A stretch of 64,000 nucleotides of DNA. Source: Certhia americana. Its lineage: Eukaryota > Chordata > Aves > Passeriformes > Certhiidae. Within the stretch, counting starts at the first letter, position 1. Each line of letters opens with the position of its first letter. Below the pieces are notes generated by a model. The model saw only the letters and a list, made by a program, of their open reading frames with translations. It did no database searches and was not told the DNA's origin. This document shows positions 11,601 to 25,200 of the stretch, piece by piece. Made by a program: the position numbers and the translations under genes. The DNA lies in assembly GCA_018697195.1 (NCBI GenBank), contig CM031858.1, positions 78,375,133-78,439,132 of the forward strand, written 5' to 3'.

Positions 11601-14600
11601 TGAGAAGTATTATAAATACTGATTACATGGATTGTAGTATAAATATCCATGCCACCCTGAGGGCGGGAGTATTTGGTAGTTGGTATTTGATATTTGGTAG
11701 TTGGGATTCGGGGTTTTGTGCCTTGAACTGACCTGCAATGAAGAGCTCTGCAGGTCAGGAACAGAATGTAATGGTAAGAAATAATAAACTATGAAGGAAA
11801 CATAAGAAGAGACGATTCACAGCCTTTCCTTTTCAAGATCTCTGGCTGGGGAAAACAAAATTGTACATTCTCGGGCACAGAAGAACAGCCGATCAGCAGA
11901 GACACACAACAATTTTTTTTATAAACCCGAGAGAAAAGGTGAAATATATCCTCTTTCTTTGGGAGTAAACTGGAATTAGGTACAGCTTAATTAGGAGCTG
12001 GGCCACATCTTAGGATATAGCTGACTATGACTATAATGCTATGACTGTGGATGAAGAGTGAGCAAACTAGACAAACTTTACCTACAAGTTACATTTCTTA
12101 ATGGCTCACACTGAGTGTTTATACTACATAATTGAAGGAAAACGCTAACGAGGAAATGAACCAAATCTAAACATTCTCTTTTTAGAGTTCTGGTTTTGAA
12201 GAGAAACTGAGTATATTGCCTTCTGTTTGTATCAGGAGGGTTAATTACTAGCAGTTTGTTTTTAAAATAACAATATAGCATTAATAAATAACTTTGTTCT
12301 CCTGTATATCTCTGATATATTTTTGTATCTCTGATGGTAGTGAGATGTGGAAATTGTATATTTTGAACTCACATGAATCTGGTTTGTTTTAATAAGTATA
12401 TGAAAAGTTTGTTGAAGGAGTATGGAGCTCGCTAAGAATTTCAGTATTAATGGTATGAGTAGCTTTTATCTGTTAAAATGTGCCTTGGTGCCTCTAACTT
12501 CATCCTACTCACAGCAGGGCTCCTTCATTAGCTAGGTTGCCACAATGTATCCCAAATTTCCCATGTTAATTCTTAGTTTGGTCTTTATCCCTGACCATTG
12601 CCATGTCTTTGTTCTGACTTTAACATGATGGTGGGAAGTGTTGGATAATTGTTTGCATTCAGAGACCTCTTTGTTGCCTCCTAGGTGTGTGTACATATGC
12701 AGACAGTGCCTTGAAATGCTGTCTGAGCAGTTGTATGAAGCTTAAGGATAGCTTGTGTTTTTCCCTGGATATCATATTCAGGAAGTTTAACGGAGTCTTC
12801 TGGCTCTATTTGATGACCATCACGTCTAATCACGCAGTCTTCCTGAACTCCAGTAATGTAGTTTGTAGAAGCCAGAGGGCTTCTTCACTGGCTACTGGGA
12901 CTGTGCAAACCATTTCCTCCTCTTCTTTCAGTGGCGAAAGTGGTGCTGGTAAGACGGAGAGCACTAAGCTCATTCTCAAGTTCTTGTCTGCAATGAGCCA
13001 ACATTCCCTGGAACTGTCCTCCAGAGAGAAGACCTCCTGTGTGGAGCAAGCTATTCTTGAGAGCAGGTATTGGATCTTTCAATACACGGGTATTTTTTTC
13101 AAAAGACATAAGCCTTGACATTGAAATAAGAGCTTGCAATGTATTCAAATATGTGTGTGTGTTTACTGAACATTAAAATGTATACTGGAGAAAGGGAAAT
13201 ACTCCATTAAATAAAACTACCTGGCTGCTCTAGAGAGCTGTGAGCACAGTGGTATCTCTTAGTGAAGCAAATACGCAGAGTTTTGAAATGGATGAAGCTT
13301 TAATGGTGGCTTTCACTTTTGTTTGGGGCTGAAATCAGATAATTGGAGTAAGGGAAATGGGTGATGGGAGAAAGAAACCTTTGGTTCAGTTTGTGTAGCC
13401 TGAGGATACAGTAGAACAAGATACAGCATGGTGAGGATAAAGTGCTCAAGTGGTGAAAGCATGCTGAGGAAAGGGAGGATAAGGAAAACTGATAAGACAG
13501 ATGAGTAAATGCATCAGATAAATTGGACATAATCTAAAAAGCAAAAAAGAAATCTTGGTGTTCACGTGAAATGACATGGTTCTAAACTATTTAAAAACAA
13601 AGGCAATTTGAGATGCTATTACTTTTGTTTATCTTGCTTCATCTCTGCTGTACATGCTGTATCTTGATGTAGATTTTTTTTTTTTTTAATTGCCCTAGGA
13701 CAAGGACTCCTTACATCTGTCTAGCAGTTTGCATGTGCTGAGATTTCTTATTTCTATCATTTGAGTACTGCAGTGAGAATTGTGTGCTACTTTTGAGCGA
13801 TTACAAAAGAAGTAGCAAGTAGCAGTTAGTACTCCGCAGCTGCAGAATAGTTCAGTATGATTTATCTTCCTGTTGCATGAATACTTGCATCTTCTGCTGG
13901 GAAACTGAGATGCCCATTGCTAAATGGAGGGTAATGCTGGGATGTAGGCTGTTGCTGAGAGTGTCAGAGGGGAGCTTGTCAGAGTGCTGTTCCTTTCACC
14001 AGCCGCATGTGAAGCTGTTGGCATGCTGGTCACATGTTTACACTCCTGTCATTCTCTGTCTTCACAGTCCAATTATGGAAGCTTTTGGCAATGCGAAGAC
14101 TGTTTACAACAACAACTCAAGTCGCTTTGGGAAGTTTATTCAGTTGAACATCTGTCAGAAGGGAAACATTCAGGGAGGAAGAATTATGGATTGTATCCTC
14201 CCTCGTTTGGTGATTTGACCCCTGTTTGTGGGAAGCGCCCATGTACCTCCTTGATGGAGGACTGAGGGAGAACTGGCTTGCCTTTGTCTGTCCTTTCACC
14301 CCATCCTGAAATATACACAGTTAAATTGAGCTGATGTAGGTGGGAAGGGGAAGCAGCGACATCAAATTCACACATAGACACATGCTTTTGTGGCAGCATG
14401 GGGTATATGTACTCTTGAAAGAGCAGCATTTTGTATTGCTACCGCTAGCGTGACATGGCTCCTGTGCCTTTCCCATGTAATGAGCTAAAACAGCCTGAGT
14501 CCTCAGGAATAACTTGAGTTGTCAGCCATTTCCCTCATTACTATATCCAAAGATAAGCTGCTTACTTCTCTGGAAAAGTACTTGAAAGAGCAGAACTGCT

Positions 14601-17600
14601 CAATTACTGCAGTGTGAGTCTGGGTGGGTTAAATCCTCGGATTTGTCCTGCTTTTGGTGAAATCAGGCTATGAGCCAGCTTCACCAGAGCTCTCACCAGA
14701 GGTGTGGAGATGAGGAATATTCCAAGGGGATCCTACCTGCTGTTTTAAACATAAACTGCTTTTTCAGCGGGAAACATTTCGTTCTTGACACTGTTTCCAA
14801 GCTTTAGGAAAAAAAAAAAAAAGGAAAACAGTTATTTTAAATGCAGAATGTGCCAAGTCCAGTTTTGATGGGATAGAAGAGGAGGTGTTGATATATTGAT
14901 ATTAGAGCTGCTACAATATTATCATCATTGCTACTTTGTTCATCTTGTAGGTGTATTGTATGAAATATGGCTTAGCATGTTGTAAGAAATGACTGTGGTA
15001 GTCTTCCTGTCTCAAACAAAAGAAAGAATATTATAAAAAAGATTCTACATTAATTGATTTTTATGTTATTCCTTGACTGAAGCTTTTCTTGCTGGCTGCA
15101 GATTTATTGGAAAAAGTAAGTTGATGTTTGCTTTTGCCTAGTTAATTGTGTTTGATTTAATTTTTGTCTGAAACTGTGAATAAAAAATTTGTCTTCAAAA
15201 ATGATCGCTTAAGTGGAAACTATTTTTTACTTTGACAGAATCGTGTAGTAAGACAAAACCCCGGGGAAAGAAATTATCATATATTCTATGCTCTGCTGGC
15301 AGGGATAGAAGAGAGAGAGAAAGGTGAGTGGCACAGCACAAGTCACACAACTGTAGTGGTTTTCTGCTAGCAGTCAGCAGTGGTGACAGCAGTGAAGAAT
15401 TTAACTGCAGAAACCCGCTAACCAAGCTGAGAAATAGGTTATTTATTCAGCTGTGATTCAGTGAGTGTGAATTTGAGCTCAACTTGATAAAGGAACCCAC
15501 TTAGCTGAAGAATGTCACTGAGCTGACAGTAGTTTTCCTCCCAACTTCTGCTGTGGCCTTGAGAAAATTACTTGGGGACAAGCATGCCTCATTGTGTTCA
15601 AACTGAGTATTTTTGCTGGTACTAAATAACTCCACAGCAGTGAAGAGAAATAATTCTGGTTGCTCTAATCCTTTCTCATAAAGAATAAATCCACTGAACA
15701 AAAGAAATTACATTTGTATGTATGCAAAATTTCCTAAAGCAGTCTCAGCAATTCCCTGTGGGCCTGCTGTCTTTGCATGCTAAAAAGTAGAGTTAACTCT
15801 ATTATGCAGCTAAATAAAACAAAAGCTAGCAAAATAATTCCACATCTGATTTTAATATAAAACCTTGTCTTGTGCATTGTCTTAATTTCTGAGCAAATGA
15901 ATTGTGGACTGTTTAACTCTGACATAGTAACTTGTGGAGTACTTCTGTTTTGGTATTTCTGTCAACCTGTTTTCTCTCATTAGATGCTTTTTACTTATCT
16001 GTACCTGAGAACTACCACTACCTGAACCAGTCTGGATGTATAGCGGATAAGACAATCAATGACAAAGATTCTTTCAAGGAAGTCATTGTGAGTTGCTTCC
16101 CTAGTTCTTTTGCTTTGAAAGTGCTGGAAGTTCAGGTGTCTGGGAGTCCATTGACGGAGCAGGGTACAAAGCCTTCCTGTGCTTTCCTCGATGCACAGCT
16201 CTCTCATTGAGGCATTAATCTTACAGGGACTTATATTTTATTAAAATGCTTCACTGTCATTTTGAGCATGTCTTTATCTTTTCTTGGATAATTATATGAA
16301 AGAAAAATTATTTCATTTTTACTCTGCTGTTTCAAAGTGTGCTGTAATTTAGCGAAATGTTTATGTTTTGGAATGAAAAGAATATCTGTTGGGAAGTTAG
16401 CAAGACTTTTACATGCCTTTGCCTTTCCCTGCATTGTTTTATATTACAGATGCCTATCTATATCTATCTATATCTATCTATATCTCTCTATCTATTTATC
16501 TATATGTATGCATATATATATATATATATCTCACTCTTTTTCAATCTGAAAGCTTTGCCCAAATCACGTGGCATCTACTGGGTGAAGTCTGCAGTGCAGC
16601 ACACAGAGAGCAAAGCACCTGTAACTCTTTAAGTTGCAGCTGGGAAATCCAGTTACATGGAGTAACTTTCACAATAGAGTTGTGAAAACATAAGCACAGA
16701 TTAAAAACCGAGGTCCTGATGGAATCTCTCTGAATGGCTTTATGTCTCATCTCTACAGTAATTAGTCCATACTGATTAGTCCATACCATGCTAATTGGGT
16801 ATTGTAGCACTGAGGTGATGTGTGTTAGATTTTAAAAATCAGATATAACATTTGGGTTTATGCCCCTCACCAAACTGTTTTTGCTTAGCTATGTTAATCT
16901 TTTTGCCAAATTGACAAACTAATGTGTAGTGGATGTGGCAGATTTTTTCAGTGTAAAAGTGCCTCATTTGGTACAGCAGAATGAGGTGTTGGAAAAGTTG
17001 GTAACTTACCTATATTGTATTAACATGCTGAAGTTGGTTATCATGACATTTAATTTGTGCTAATCATCTCAGGGTAGGCTGACCATGAAATTAGTTGGGC
17101 AGGTGATGTTTGCCTACTGCCTGCAGTGTGGGCAGGCTGGAAGCAGGGCTGCAAGCAGGGCTGCCAGGCTGCATTCCCAGAGCAGGAGGTGGGCAGAAAC
17201 CTCACCTGTTTTTTCCTGTTATAGTAATTTCCATTACCTGCTTTTATTGCAGTGTAGGTCTTGGAAATGTAACTTAAGGGAAACGTTTTTTATAGAAGAC
17301 AGGAAAGAGCAGCACAGTGAGCAGGAAGATGAACTTATAGGGCTGCTGCCCTTTTGTTCTGAGATGCCTTCTTTACAAAATAAACCTTCAACCAGTATCT
17401 CTGCACTGCTTTGAACTGTGGGATGAGTCTGAGGCTTTTCCATTTGTAATGGATGATTTATGAAAGAAAAAATGTGTCGTCTGTCAAACACCTGCAGTGT
17501 CTGTAACAGGATGAATAAGAATGTAAGGGTACAAAACTATGAACTGGTCTCAGACAGGCTCATATTACACCCAAATTTGGAAAGTTTTGTCATTTCAAGA

Positions 17601-19209
17601 GTCATACAATTACCTCTTCTGTGCCAAAGGAAAGCATGTATTTTTCTTGTTTCAGTGTTTCTTTTAATATTTTACTATTTGCTCCTCATTTATGTAGTTG
17701 AGCCTTGATGCCATATTGCTTATTCATAAATTCAACACTTTTTATATAGATACCTTTCCTTCTCAGTTTGACTTGAAGTTGTCAGACCACAGTGCTAAGG
17801 TGCATGTTTGGGCACAAAAATAATCAAATCTTACATGCTGCTGTGTTTTTCTCCCCCATGCCTTATTACCTACAAGGCCAATAGGCAAATTTTGGTAAAA
17901 ACATCCAGGAGGTAATCAATTAATAATTTAAATTATAGTAATTGCATCTAATGCACAACTCAGTGGTTCGTTCCAGTATTTATATGATTTTAATGATGAA
18001 TTTGAAAGCAAATTACAACAGCATTACAGCATCAAAATGAAATTTCTTAAAAGCAGAGTGATACTTACATGTTCCAAGATGTCCCAGTGATGCCTTAGAG
18101 TGTATTCAGTTTGGGATGATACCAAAGGAATGGAGCCAGCTCTCATTTAGTCCTGACTTGCTTTCCTAAGGCCTCCCATTTTTGAGTCTGTGCATGTTAT
18201 TGAAGAAGCTCACGTATCATTCCAGACTGCAATGGAAGTGATGGAGTTCAGCAAGGAGGAAGTACGAGAAGTTCTGAGGCTTTTGGCTGGCATTTTGCAT
18301 CTGGGAAATGTTGAGTTCATCACTGCTGGTGGGGCACAAGTGTCCTTTAAAACAGGTGAGAGGGCTGTGCACCCAAATCTAAATCTTTGGGCTCTAAAAG
18401 CCTTATTTGTTGTTAGCATGTCTGAACGTACCAAGGGCAAGAGAGAAAAGGGGTTTACTGCTTTTTAACATCTGTAAATGTTGATTAAAATGTTACTTTG
18501 GGAGGATGGGGTTTGACGGATAAAGCAAAGCAGTCTGCTGCTGGATGCTAGGTCTTAATTTGTGAAGACCTTGGGCACATAATAGTCCATTAACAGTAAT
18601 GAAATTCTATTTGAATCTAATTCCTACTTTGAAATATTCTCAAGCTGATAAAGCGTAAGTGCCCAAATACATTCTCTATCCAAGATCTCCACTGAAAATA
18701 TCTTTTTTTAGAGTTTTCAATACTTCAAATACATATCTGAAAGAATGTGTTGGTTTGTCTAAAGATTGAGCTGGTGGGCATTTAAAAGGTTTGTTTAAAT
18801 ATTGCATTAGAGAGTAACATTATGTGCTTCTTTATATACCACGTCATAGCAGAACTGAAAATTAAAGTATGCATGGAAGAAAAATTTCATTGGTTTATCC
18901 TCATTATCCCAAACAAAACTGAAATACATTCATGTGGACAAAGAGTTAATTACTGTTTGTATCTGGAAGAATGTGTTAGTAGATTGTTTGAGTTCTTGAT
19001 ATGTAGCATTAAGAGGAAAATAAATATTTGTGACTTACTTGTAATGTACTTCTACTGCTAATTTCTTCCAGTTGCACATATTTATGCCTTTTCATGAGCA
19101 GCAAAACAGTATCCTAGAATTTCTAGTATTTTCATCTCTAATCCCTGTCATTTTAGGAGCATCTTAAATGGTAGTGGTGGTAATAATAATAATGATAATA
19201 ATAATAATA

Positions 19210-19259
<50 letters not shown>

Positions 19260-22200
19260 AGTAAAGCAATTTGGTTTCATAGCTTTATACATTTAAGGAC
19301 ATTTTTTAATTTGTCTTTCTCTTTTGCCAGCCTTGGGTAGATCTGCTGAGTTACTGGGGTTGGACTCCACACAGCTAACAGAAGCGTTGACTCAGAGGTC
19401 GATGATTCTCAGGGGAGAAGAAATCCTAACACCTCTTAGTATACAACAGGTAAAGACATCTCAATTTTGACATGTTTTTAGGGTCTTTGAAAGGTGTCTT
19501 AGTCTCCAAGTCCAGAGAAATCATTGATCACTCAAGAACAGAAGCTTAGCTCATGCATCAGAGTTGTAATCAAAAGTACTACAGAGCTTTTTTGGGAAGG
19601 GTATAACCTCTTTAGATCCCATCCTATTGTTCTGTCCAGGCCTTATAGCTTGTCTCTTGTTATTCTTATGAAGTCTGATTACTTACCATTTTTTTCAAAT
19701 TCTAAACATGTAGGCTGATACTTTTTTCACTATGGACACTTATGTCAGGGGAGTGTTTCTTCAAAATTTTCAGGTGAAATATTATTATTATAATTTACAA
19801 GAGCATTAGAAACAGGTATGCATAACATGATGTTTCCCTCTGGAAAAGGGTGAATTAAGGTATTGTTTCCTACACTTCTCTTTCCTTACTTCACACCTGA
19901 AGTTTATAATTTCCTAGTTTTTTTAATGCTTTTGCCCTGAAACATAATTTTAAGGCCATGTGGGTGTACACCTGTTTTAAGTTAAACTGTTAAAGCTTGA
20001 ATCATGATGCCTTGTAAGTGTTAATACAGTTGCTACCAAGCTACATAGGAATATGAAGCTGCTTGTATTATACATTGTTTTGTGCTGTGCTAAGGACACT
20101 GACTAGCAGAGTCTGGTCAGTTCTCAGTCACAGGGTGGTTGATGTGTTGTATATTCCCTCTTTAACACAGGCAATAGACAGCAGAGATTCTATGGCTATG
20201 GCACTTTATTCTCAGTGTTTTGCATGGGTCATTAAGAAAATCAATAGCAGAATCAGGAGCAAGGAAGACTTCAAGACTATTGGAATTTTAGACATATTTG
20301 GATTTGAAAATTTCGAGGTAGGTTTCCAAAGCTTATTCAACTGGACTGTCTCATATTTATGCTTTATTGCTTTACATATTTTTTGTCATCTTCTCTGGGA
20401 CTTGATTTTTAAACATGTTATTACCTAACCCATTTCCTTGTTTGCAAAGTAAAATACTGGAAGTGTATACATTTTAAAAAATTTCTTGTCTCTTCAGATA
20501 AACCGTTTTGAGCAGTTCAATATTAACTATGCAAATGAGAAGCTTCAGGAGTATTTCAACAAGCACATCTTTTCTTTGGAGCAACTGGAGTACAGCAGGT
20601 AAGAGAGAGAGGAGAAATTTGAAAGAATTTTGACAATATCATGTTTACTTGAAGTCTTAGTTCACGGCTGCCTTAGCTTCCTTCGAAAGTCTCTGTCTGG
20701 AGCAGTGTATTTTATAAAAGCAAGCTGAGGTTGCTGTAATTTGCAAGATAAATACACCAGCTTCTCCTATTTCTACAACTAAAATAATTTCAATAAAAAG
20801 GCCTGCTTTATTTTCCTTAGGGAAGGACTAATTTGGGAGGATATTGACTGGACAGACAATGGGGAGTGTTTGGATCTTATTGAAAAGGTAAGAAAGAATT
20901 TGATACTGTTACCTATTGTTAGTTTTTTGTTCTGAAATAATATGTCTTTCAAATATTTGTCAGCACAAATAACAAGTGAAGAGAATGGTGGATCTTGCAC
21001 GTTTAAATAGCAAACTTTTAATCAGATCATTTTCGTGTATGGCTATGTTAAGGATTATATTGTGGGCTCTTTTCCTTGCAGCAACTTTTCTCCATGTGTG
21101 AATATATACAAAAGCAATATTTGGAGATGGTTAAAAAGCATCATTTGATCCATGCTCACTCTTGCTATCAGCACAGGGGGGGCTGTGTGAGCTTATCTCC
21201 ATGGCAGGGTGTATGACTGCAAGAGTTCAGATGAGCACAGAAGCAAGTGGCAGCGGGCAGAGGATCCAGCTGGCAGGACGTGACTGCAGTCAGGGCAGTG
21301 TGGCTTTTCTGGAGCTGCTCTGAGCCCTTGGGAAGTGGCTTATTAAAATGTGCACGTGGAGAGCCGTGTTTTTCTGAGAGGCTGTATCAACCTGGAGCTT
21401 GCTGGACACAATAATTGACTGTGGCCTAGCTTGCTTTGTTCACCACCTCTTCCAGCATGAGAAATAGGGAACATCAAAGGAAATTACACAGAGGCATATG
21501 TAAAGCCAAGGGAGGTTGTGCTTCATGCAGGGTGAAGTTAAACTGTGCATCTTTTGCTCTGCCCCTGGGCACTTTGGCTGCTAAAAGTTTGCATTGGTTC
21601 AACAACTGGCGGGGTAATTATATGGAAGAAACATTTTTGAAAGGCTGTTTTACACAAACTCCTCAGACTCCTGATCGTTTGAGATCTTGGAGACTGGGAA
21701 TATATTTGGGGGCAATGTCATTGTATGCATCTATAAACTGGTTACATCAGGAGAACTGATTCTTCCAGTAGCTTGTTTTTTTTTTTTATTTTGCCCACAG
21801 ATCATATGATCTATATTTCAAAAGGAGGGTTGCCAGAAATGCAGGATTGCAGTCACCTTCAAGAGTGGAGTTTTAGTTATATGAGTGGTTTTGTACCTTT
21901 CTGCACACAGCAACTTTAAGGACTTTCTGATTTTTCCAAACTGGGGGCAACAGCTGTGTTCATCTGTGCACTAATTCATCTTCTGCCTCTTCTTGCTGTT
22001 CTAGAAACTGGGACTACTGGCACTCATCAATGAGGAGAGCCATTTTCCTCAAGCTACTGACTCCACCTTACTGGAGAAGTTGAATGCCCAGCATGCTGTA
22101 TGTGATGTTTTGCTGATATTTGCTGTGCAAATGATGTAGGATCTCTGTTTCAGTAGAAATTCATGGTTCAAACATATGGGTGCATAGTTCTAGAGGCTTG

Positions 22201-25200
22201 TTTGGATGTGACCCTAATTCCGTGGCAATCTGTATACTTTGTTGTCAAGGCTGAATTGTTTGCTGAAAGATCATATCCTTGTTGCTGTTCACTTAAAGGT
22301 TTCTATTGTGGTGAATAAGTCAAATTCTACTCTTAATGAGAGCTCTGTCAACCTGCAGTAGCTCAGATTATTTAGACCTTCAATTTCCCTTGATATAATA
22401 AAGCATTCAGCTTGAAGTCATTTACTGAAAGTTTGCTGTTTCCTCTGTCCAGTTTAGTGTTACCTTTATTTGTGGTACTGGAATTATTTTTCACAATTTC
22501 TGGGATGTAAGCATATCCACCAATCTTCATAACTGCCAGTTTAAGGCAGAGCCTTCTCTTTCAAAGTGCCGTTTATAGATGGTTCTTCCAGATGGGGTTC
22601 AGGTTTAGTATAATGCCTTTTTATGTGCTATAAATCTGTTATTACTGCATTTAAAGCAGCCCAGACTAACAAATCCTATTATCAGGAGTTGCTTGTTTGC
22701 TTTTGGAGCACTAATCTTCCAGGGAGTTTACTGGAAGACAATGGTCTGTTTAGGTATGGGTTGAGAGGATAATGTGACAACCCCCTCCAAATATTTTTCT
22801 TTTTTTTTCCCCCTTCAATTAGAACAATCCTTTTTATGTAAAACCAAGGGTTGCCGTTCACAACTTTGGAGTGAAGCACTACGCTGGGGAGGTAATTTTT
22901 TTATTTGCTGAAATTATTCCAAGCAGAACTTTCATTAGCTTAATTTTCCCCCAAGGCTTCTCAAAATTAACTAAAGCACTCTGTTCCCTCAGCACTTTTT
23001 ATAGCACCACTCTTGTGAGAGGTGCCTGACAGTTTGGCTTGTTGTTTGAACCAGCTCTGTATCCTTCTAGGTCCAGTATGATGTCAGGGGGATCTTGGAG
23101 AAGAACAGAGACACTTTTAGAGATGATCTCCTGAACTTGTTACGTGAAAGCAGGTAAGTTTCTGCAATTTTTATTAAGGACATGATACTAAGGGTGTTGT
23201 ATCAACTAATTCTGCCAGGATTGAACACCTGATTCTGCTGGGGTCTGAGTACTTTAGATGTTGCATAGCAGCAGACCTTGACAGACCTTAAATGAGCATA
23301 GAATGAAATAGAGATGAGCATATCATATCGGTAGCATATCACAAAGTTGGGTTTACCTACATTTTACTATTGTTGCTGTTCAGTCCAGGGGGTTCCTAGA
23401 GAACCCAACTTGCTGGTCTGTAATGAGTAAGGATGCTGGAAGGTGGTCATGGTTTTTATCTGTTTCAGAGTGCCTCATAGACAGTGTGCACATGTAGTTT
23501 TTTACTTCATGTTTGCATTTCTGGCATTCCCTAATTGGTCGAACACTTGCTGTCAGAGACTACCACAGTGCAAACTGCCACATAGTAATTGCTTCAAGGG
23601 GAGAACTTCTATTAAGATTTATCTGACTGAGAGTCTGAGCCTGGCTGCATTTGGTACCTGCATGTCTCTGTCATTCCACTTTGTAAGGTCTTAGGGTCCT
23701 TATAGTGTATACTGTGAGCTGTGTTGGTACTACATCCCTTTTTGTAGTTGTTTGGTTGAGAATCCAGGGCACACAGAGGAATGGCAGAAGAAGAGGGAGC
23801 TGAGCCTGGATGTTGCTGTCTCATTTGCTGCCTTCCCCTATCCCATCCAGTCATCCTGCCTTGCTGTGCAAGTTGCTTGTTTGCAAATCCCCTAACCCCT
23901 TCTGTGCAGGGGAAGCTGTTAATAAGCAAATCCTTCTCTATGGTATTTATTCTGGGTTTATGACATTTCTGGTATAACATCTGTCAATTGAAGTATCTAG
24001 GTAAAAAGAATAAACAAGTTAAACTTGGCTGGGCCTGGTTTTGCTTTTGCACCAACATCTATGTGGAGTTTGAATGAAAATGTCTGTGTTTCTGTAGAAA
24101 TGATAAGAAGAGAATACCCAACCAACAGGGTAGAAAAAAGTATGCACAGCTGTTATCTGAAAGTGAGGCTTGCATGGGTGGCTGTTTTGTGTTATGTCCC
24201 TAACCAAGCTGGAAGTCTTGTTTTTTAGTCTTTGTTCAGGTACAATTCCATTTGCAGTCAGCTGGAGTTTTGGTTGAGTGAGTGGAGTTAAATTCAGTAA
24301 AGCCTCTAGGACTTTGCACTTCATTTCCCTAATGATATGTTTGGAGTGGAGAAGAAAGAACCACATTGTTTTGGTTTTTTATTTTGTTTTTTCTCCTCTG
24401 GATAAATTCTGCAAAGGCAAAATCTATTGTCTATTAGAAGTTGTGGAGAAAATCAATGAGTATGTTTTTGATGGAGGAGCTTCTTGCTAAGAGACAGTGC
24501 TTTCTCTGCATTCTACAGTGGTGACCTCATAGTCTGTTAGAATACACTTCAGAAATACTATTTTCCTTTTTCATTTCAGTCTTGACTTCATCTATGATCT
24601 ATTTGAACACATTTCAAGCCGCAACAATCAGGACACTCTTAAATGTGGAAGCAAGCACCGAAAACCCACTGTCAGTCTCCAGTTCAAGGTTAGTTAATGT
24701 GTCTTCTCTGCTCTGTAGCCAGTGACAGACAGACCTGGTTAGTAAAGAACAGGTGCAGACTGAAAAAGGCAAAACTTGAGCATGAAAACATTCCTGTCTC
24801 TTCTATCACACTGCCCTTGCTAATTAACCAATTAACTGTCCTGGCTAGCTTCAAGTAGACACTAACCGTCCCATCACACCATCCCCACAAAACTCCTGTT
24901 GCATTCCCCACTTGCCTATTTGTTCTTATTTTAAAGCTCATCTGTGAAGCTGGTCTCTCTTGTCCTGGTTTGTCTTAATAATCTAAATCCAGCCACAAAA
25001 TCCCACAAAGCCTTAGAGCAGTGCCTGTATGCTAAGAAAAATAAGTGCTGAATAAATACCTCATTAAGGTGTTGCCTTACTTTAACTTAAAGTTTGGAAG
25101 GCATTTTTGTTAAACACCTTTTTATGAGGCTTTATAGCCTCTCATCAAAAATGGCACCAAATTGAAATCTAGCATAAAGTCTATCTGCAGATTATTTAAA

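Larger units (their letters stand above)
5652..12931 (+). other. MYO10: MYO10 intron 1 of window (7.3 kb)
   Basis: No exon, RNA gene or clear transposon was recognised. It holds a (GCT)6 run just inside the donor (5665-5682), a perfect CTCF-type motif (7791-7804), a 12-bp tandem duplication (9810-9833) and short imperfect repeats such as atttggtagttgg at 11671 and 11692. Reading frames up to 118 codons look random. Confidence 0.8.
16088..18225 (+). other. MYO10: MYO10 intron 6 (2.1 kb)
   Basis: Contains a TATC/AT microsatellite (16454-16532), two copies of attagtccatac 14 bp apart (16761-16786) and a 12-bp tandem duplication (17141-17164). Otherwise AT-rich with no gene. Confidence 0.85.

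Noticed and set aside
16337..16685. Ile/Tyr/Leu-rich open frames resembling membrane peptides
   Set aside because: They are translations of the TATC/AT microsatellite.
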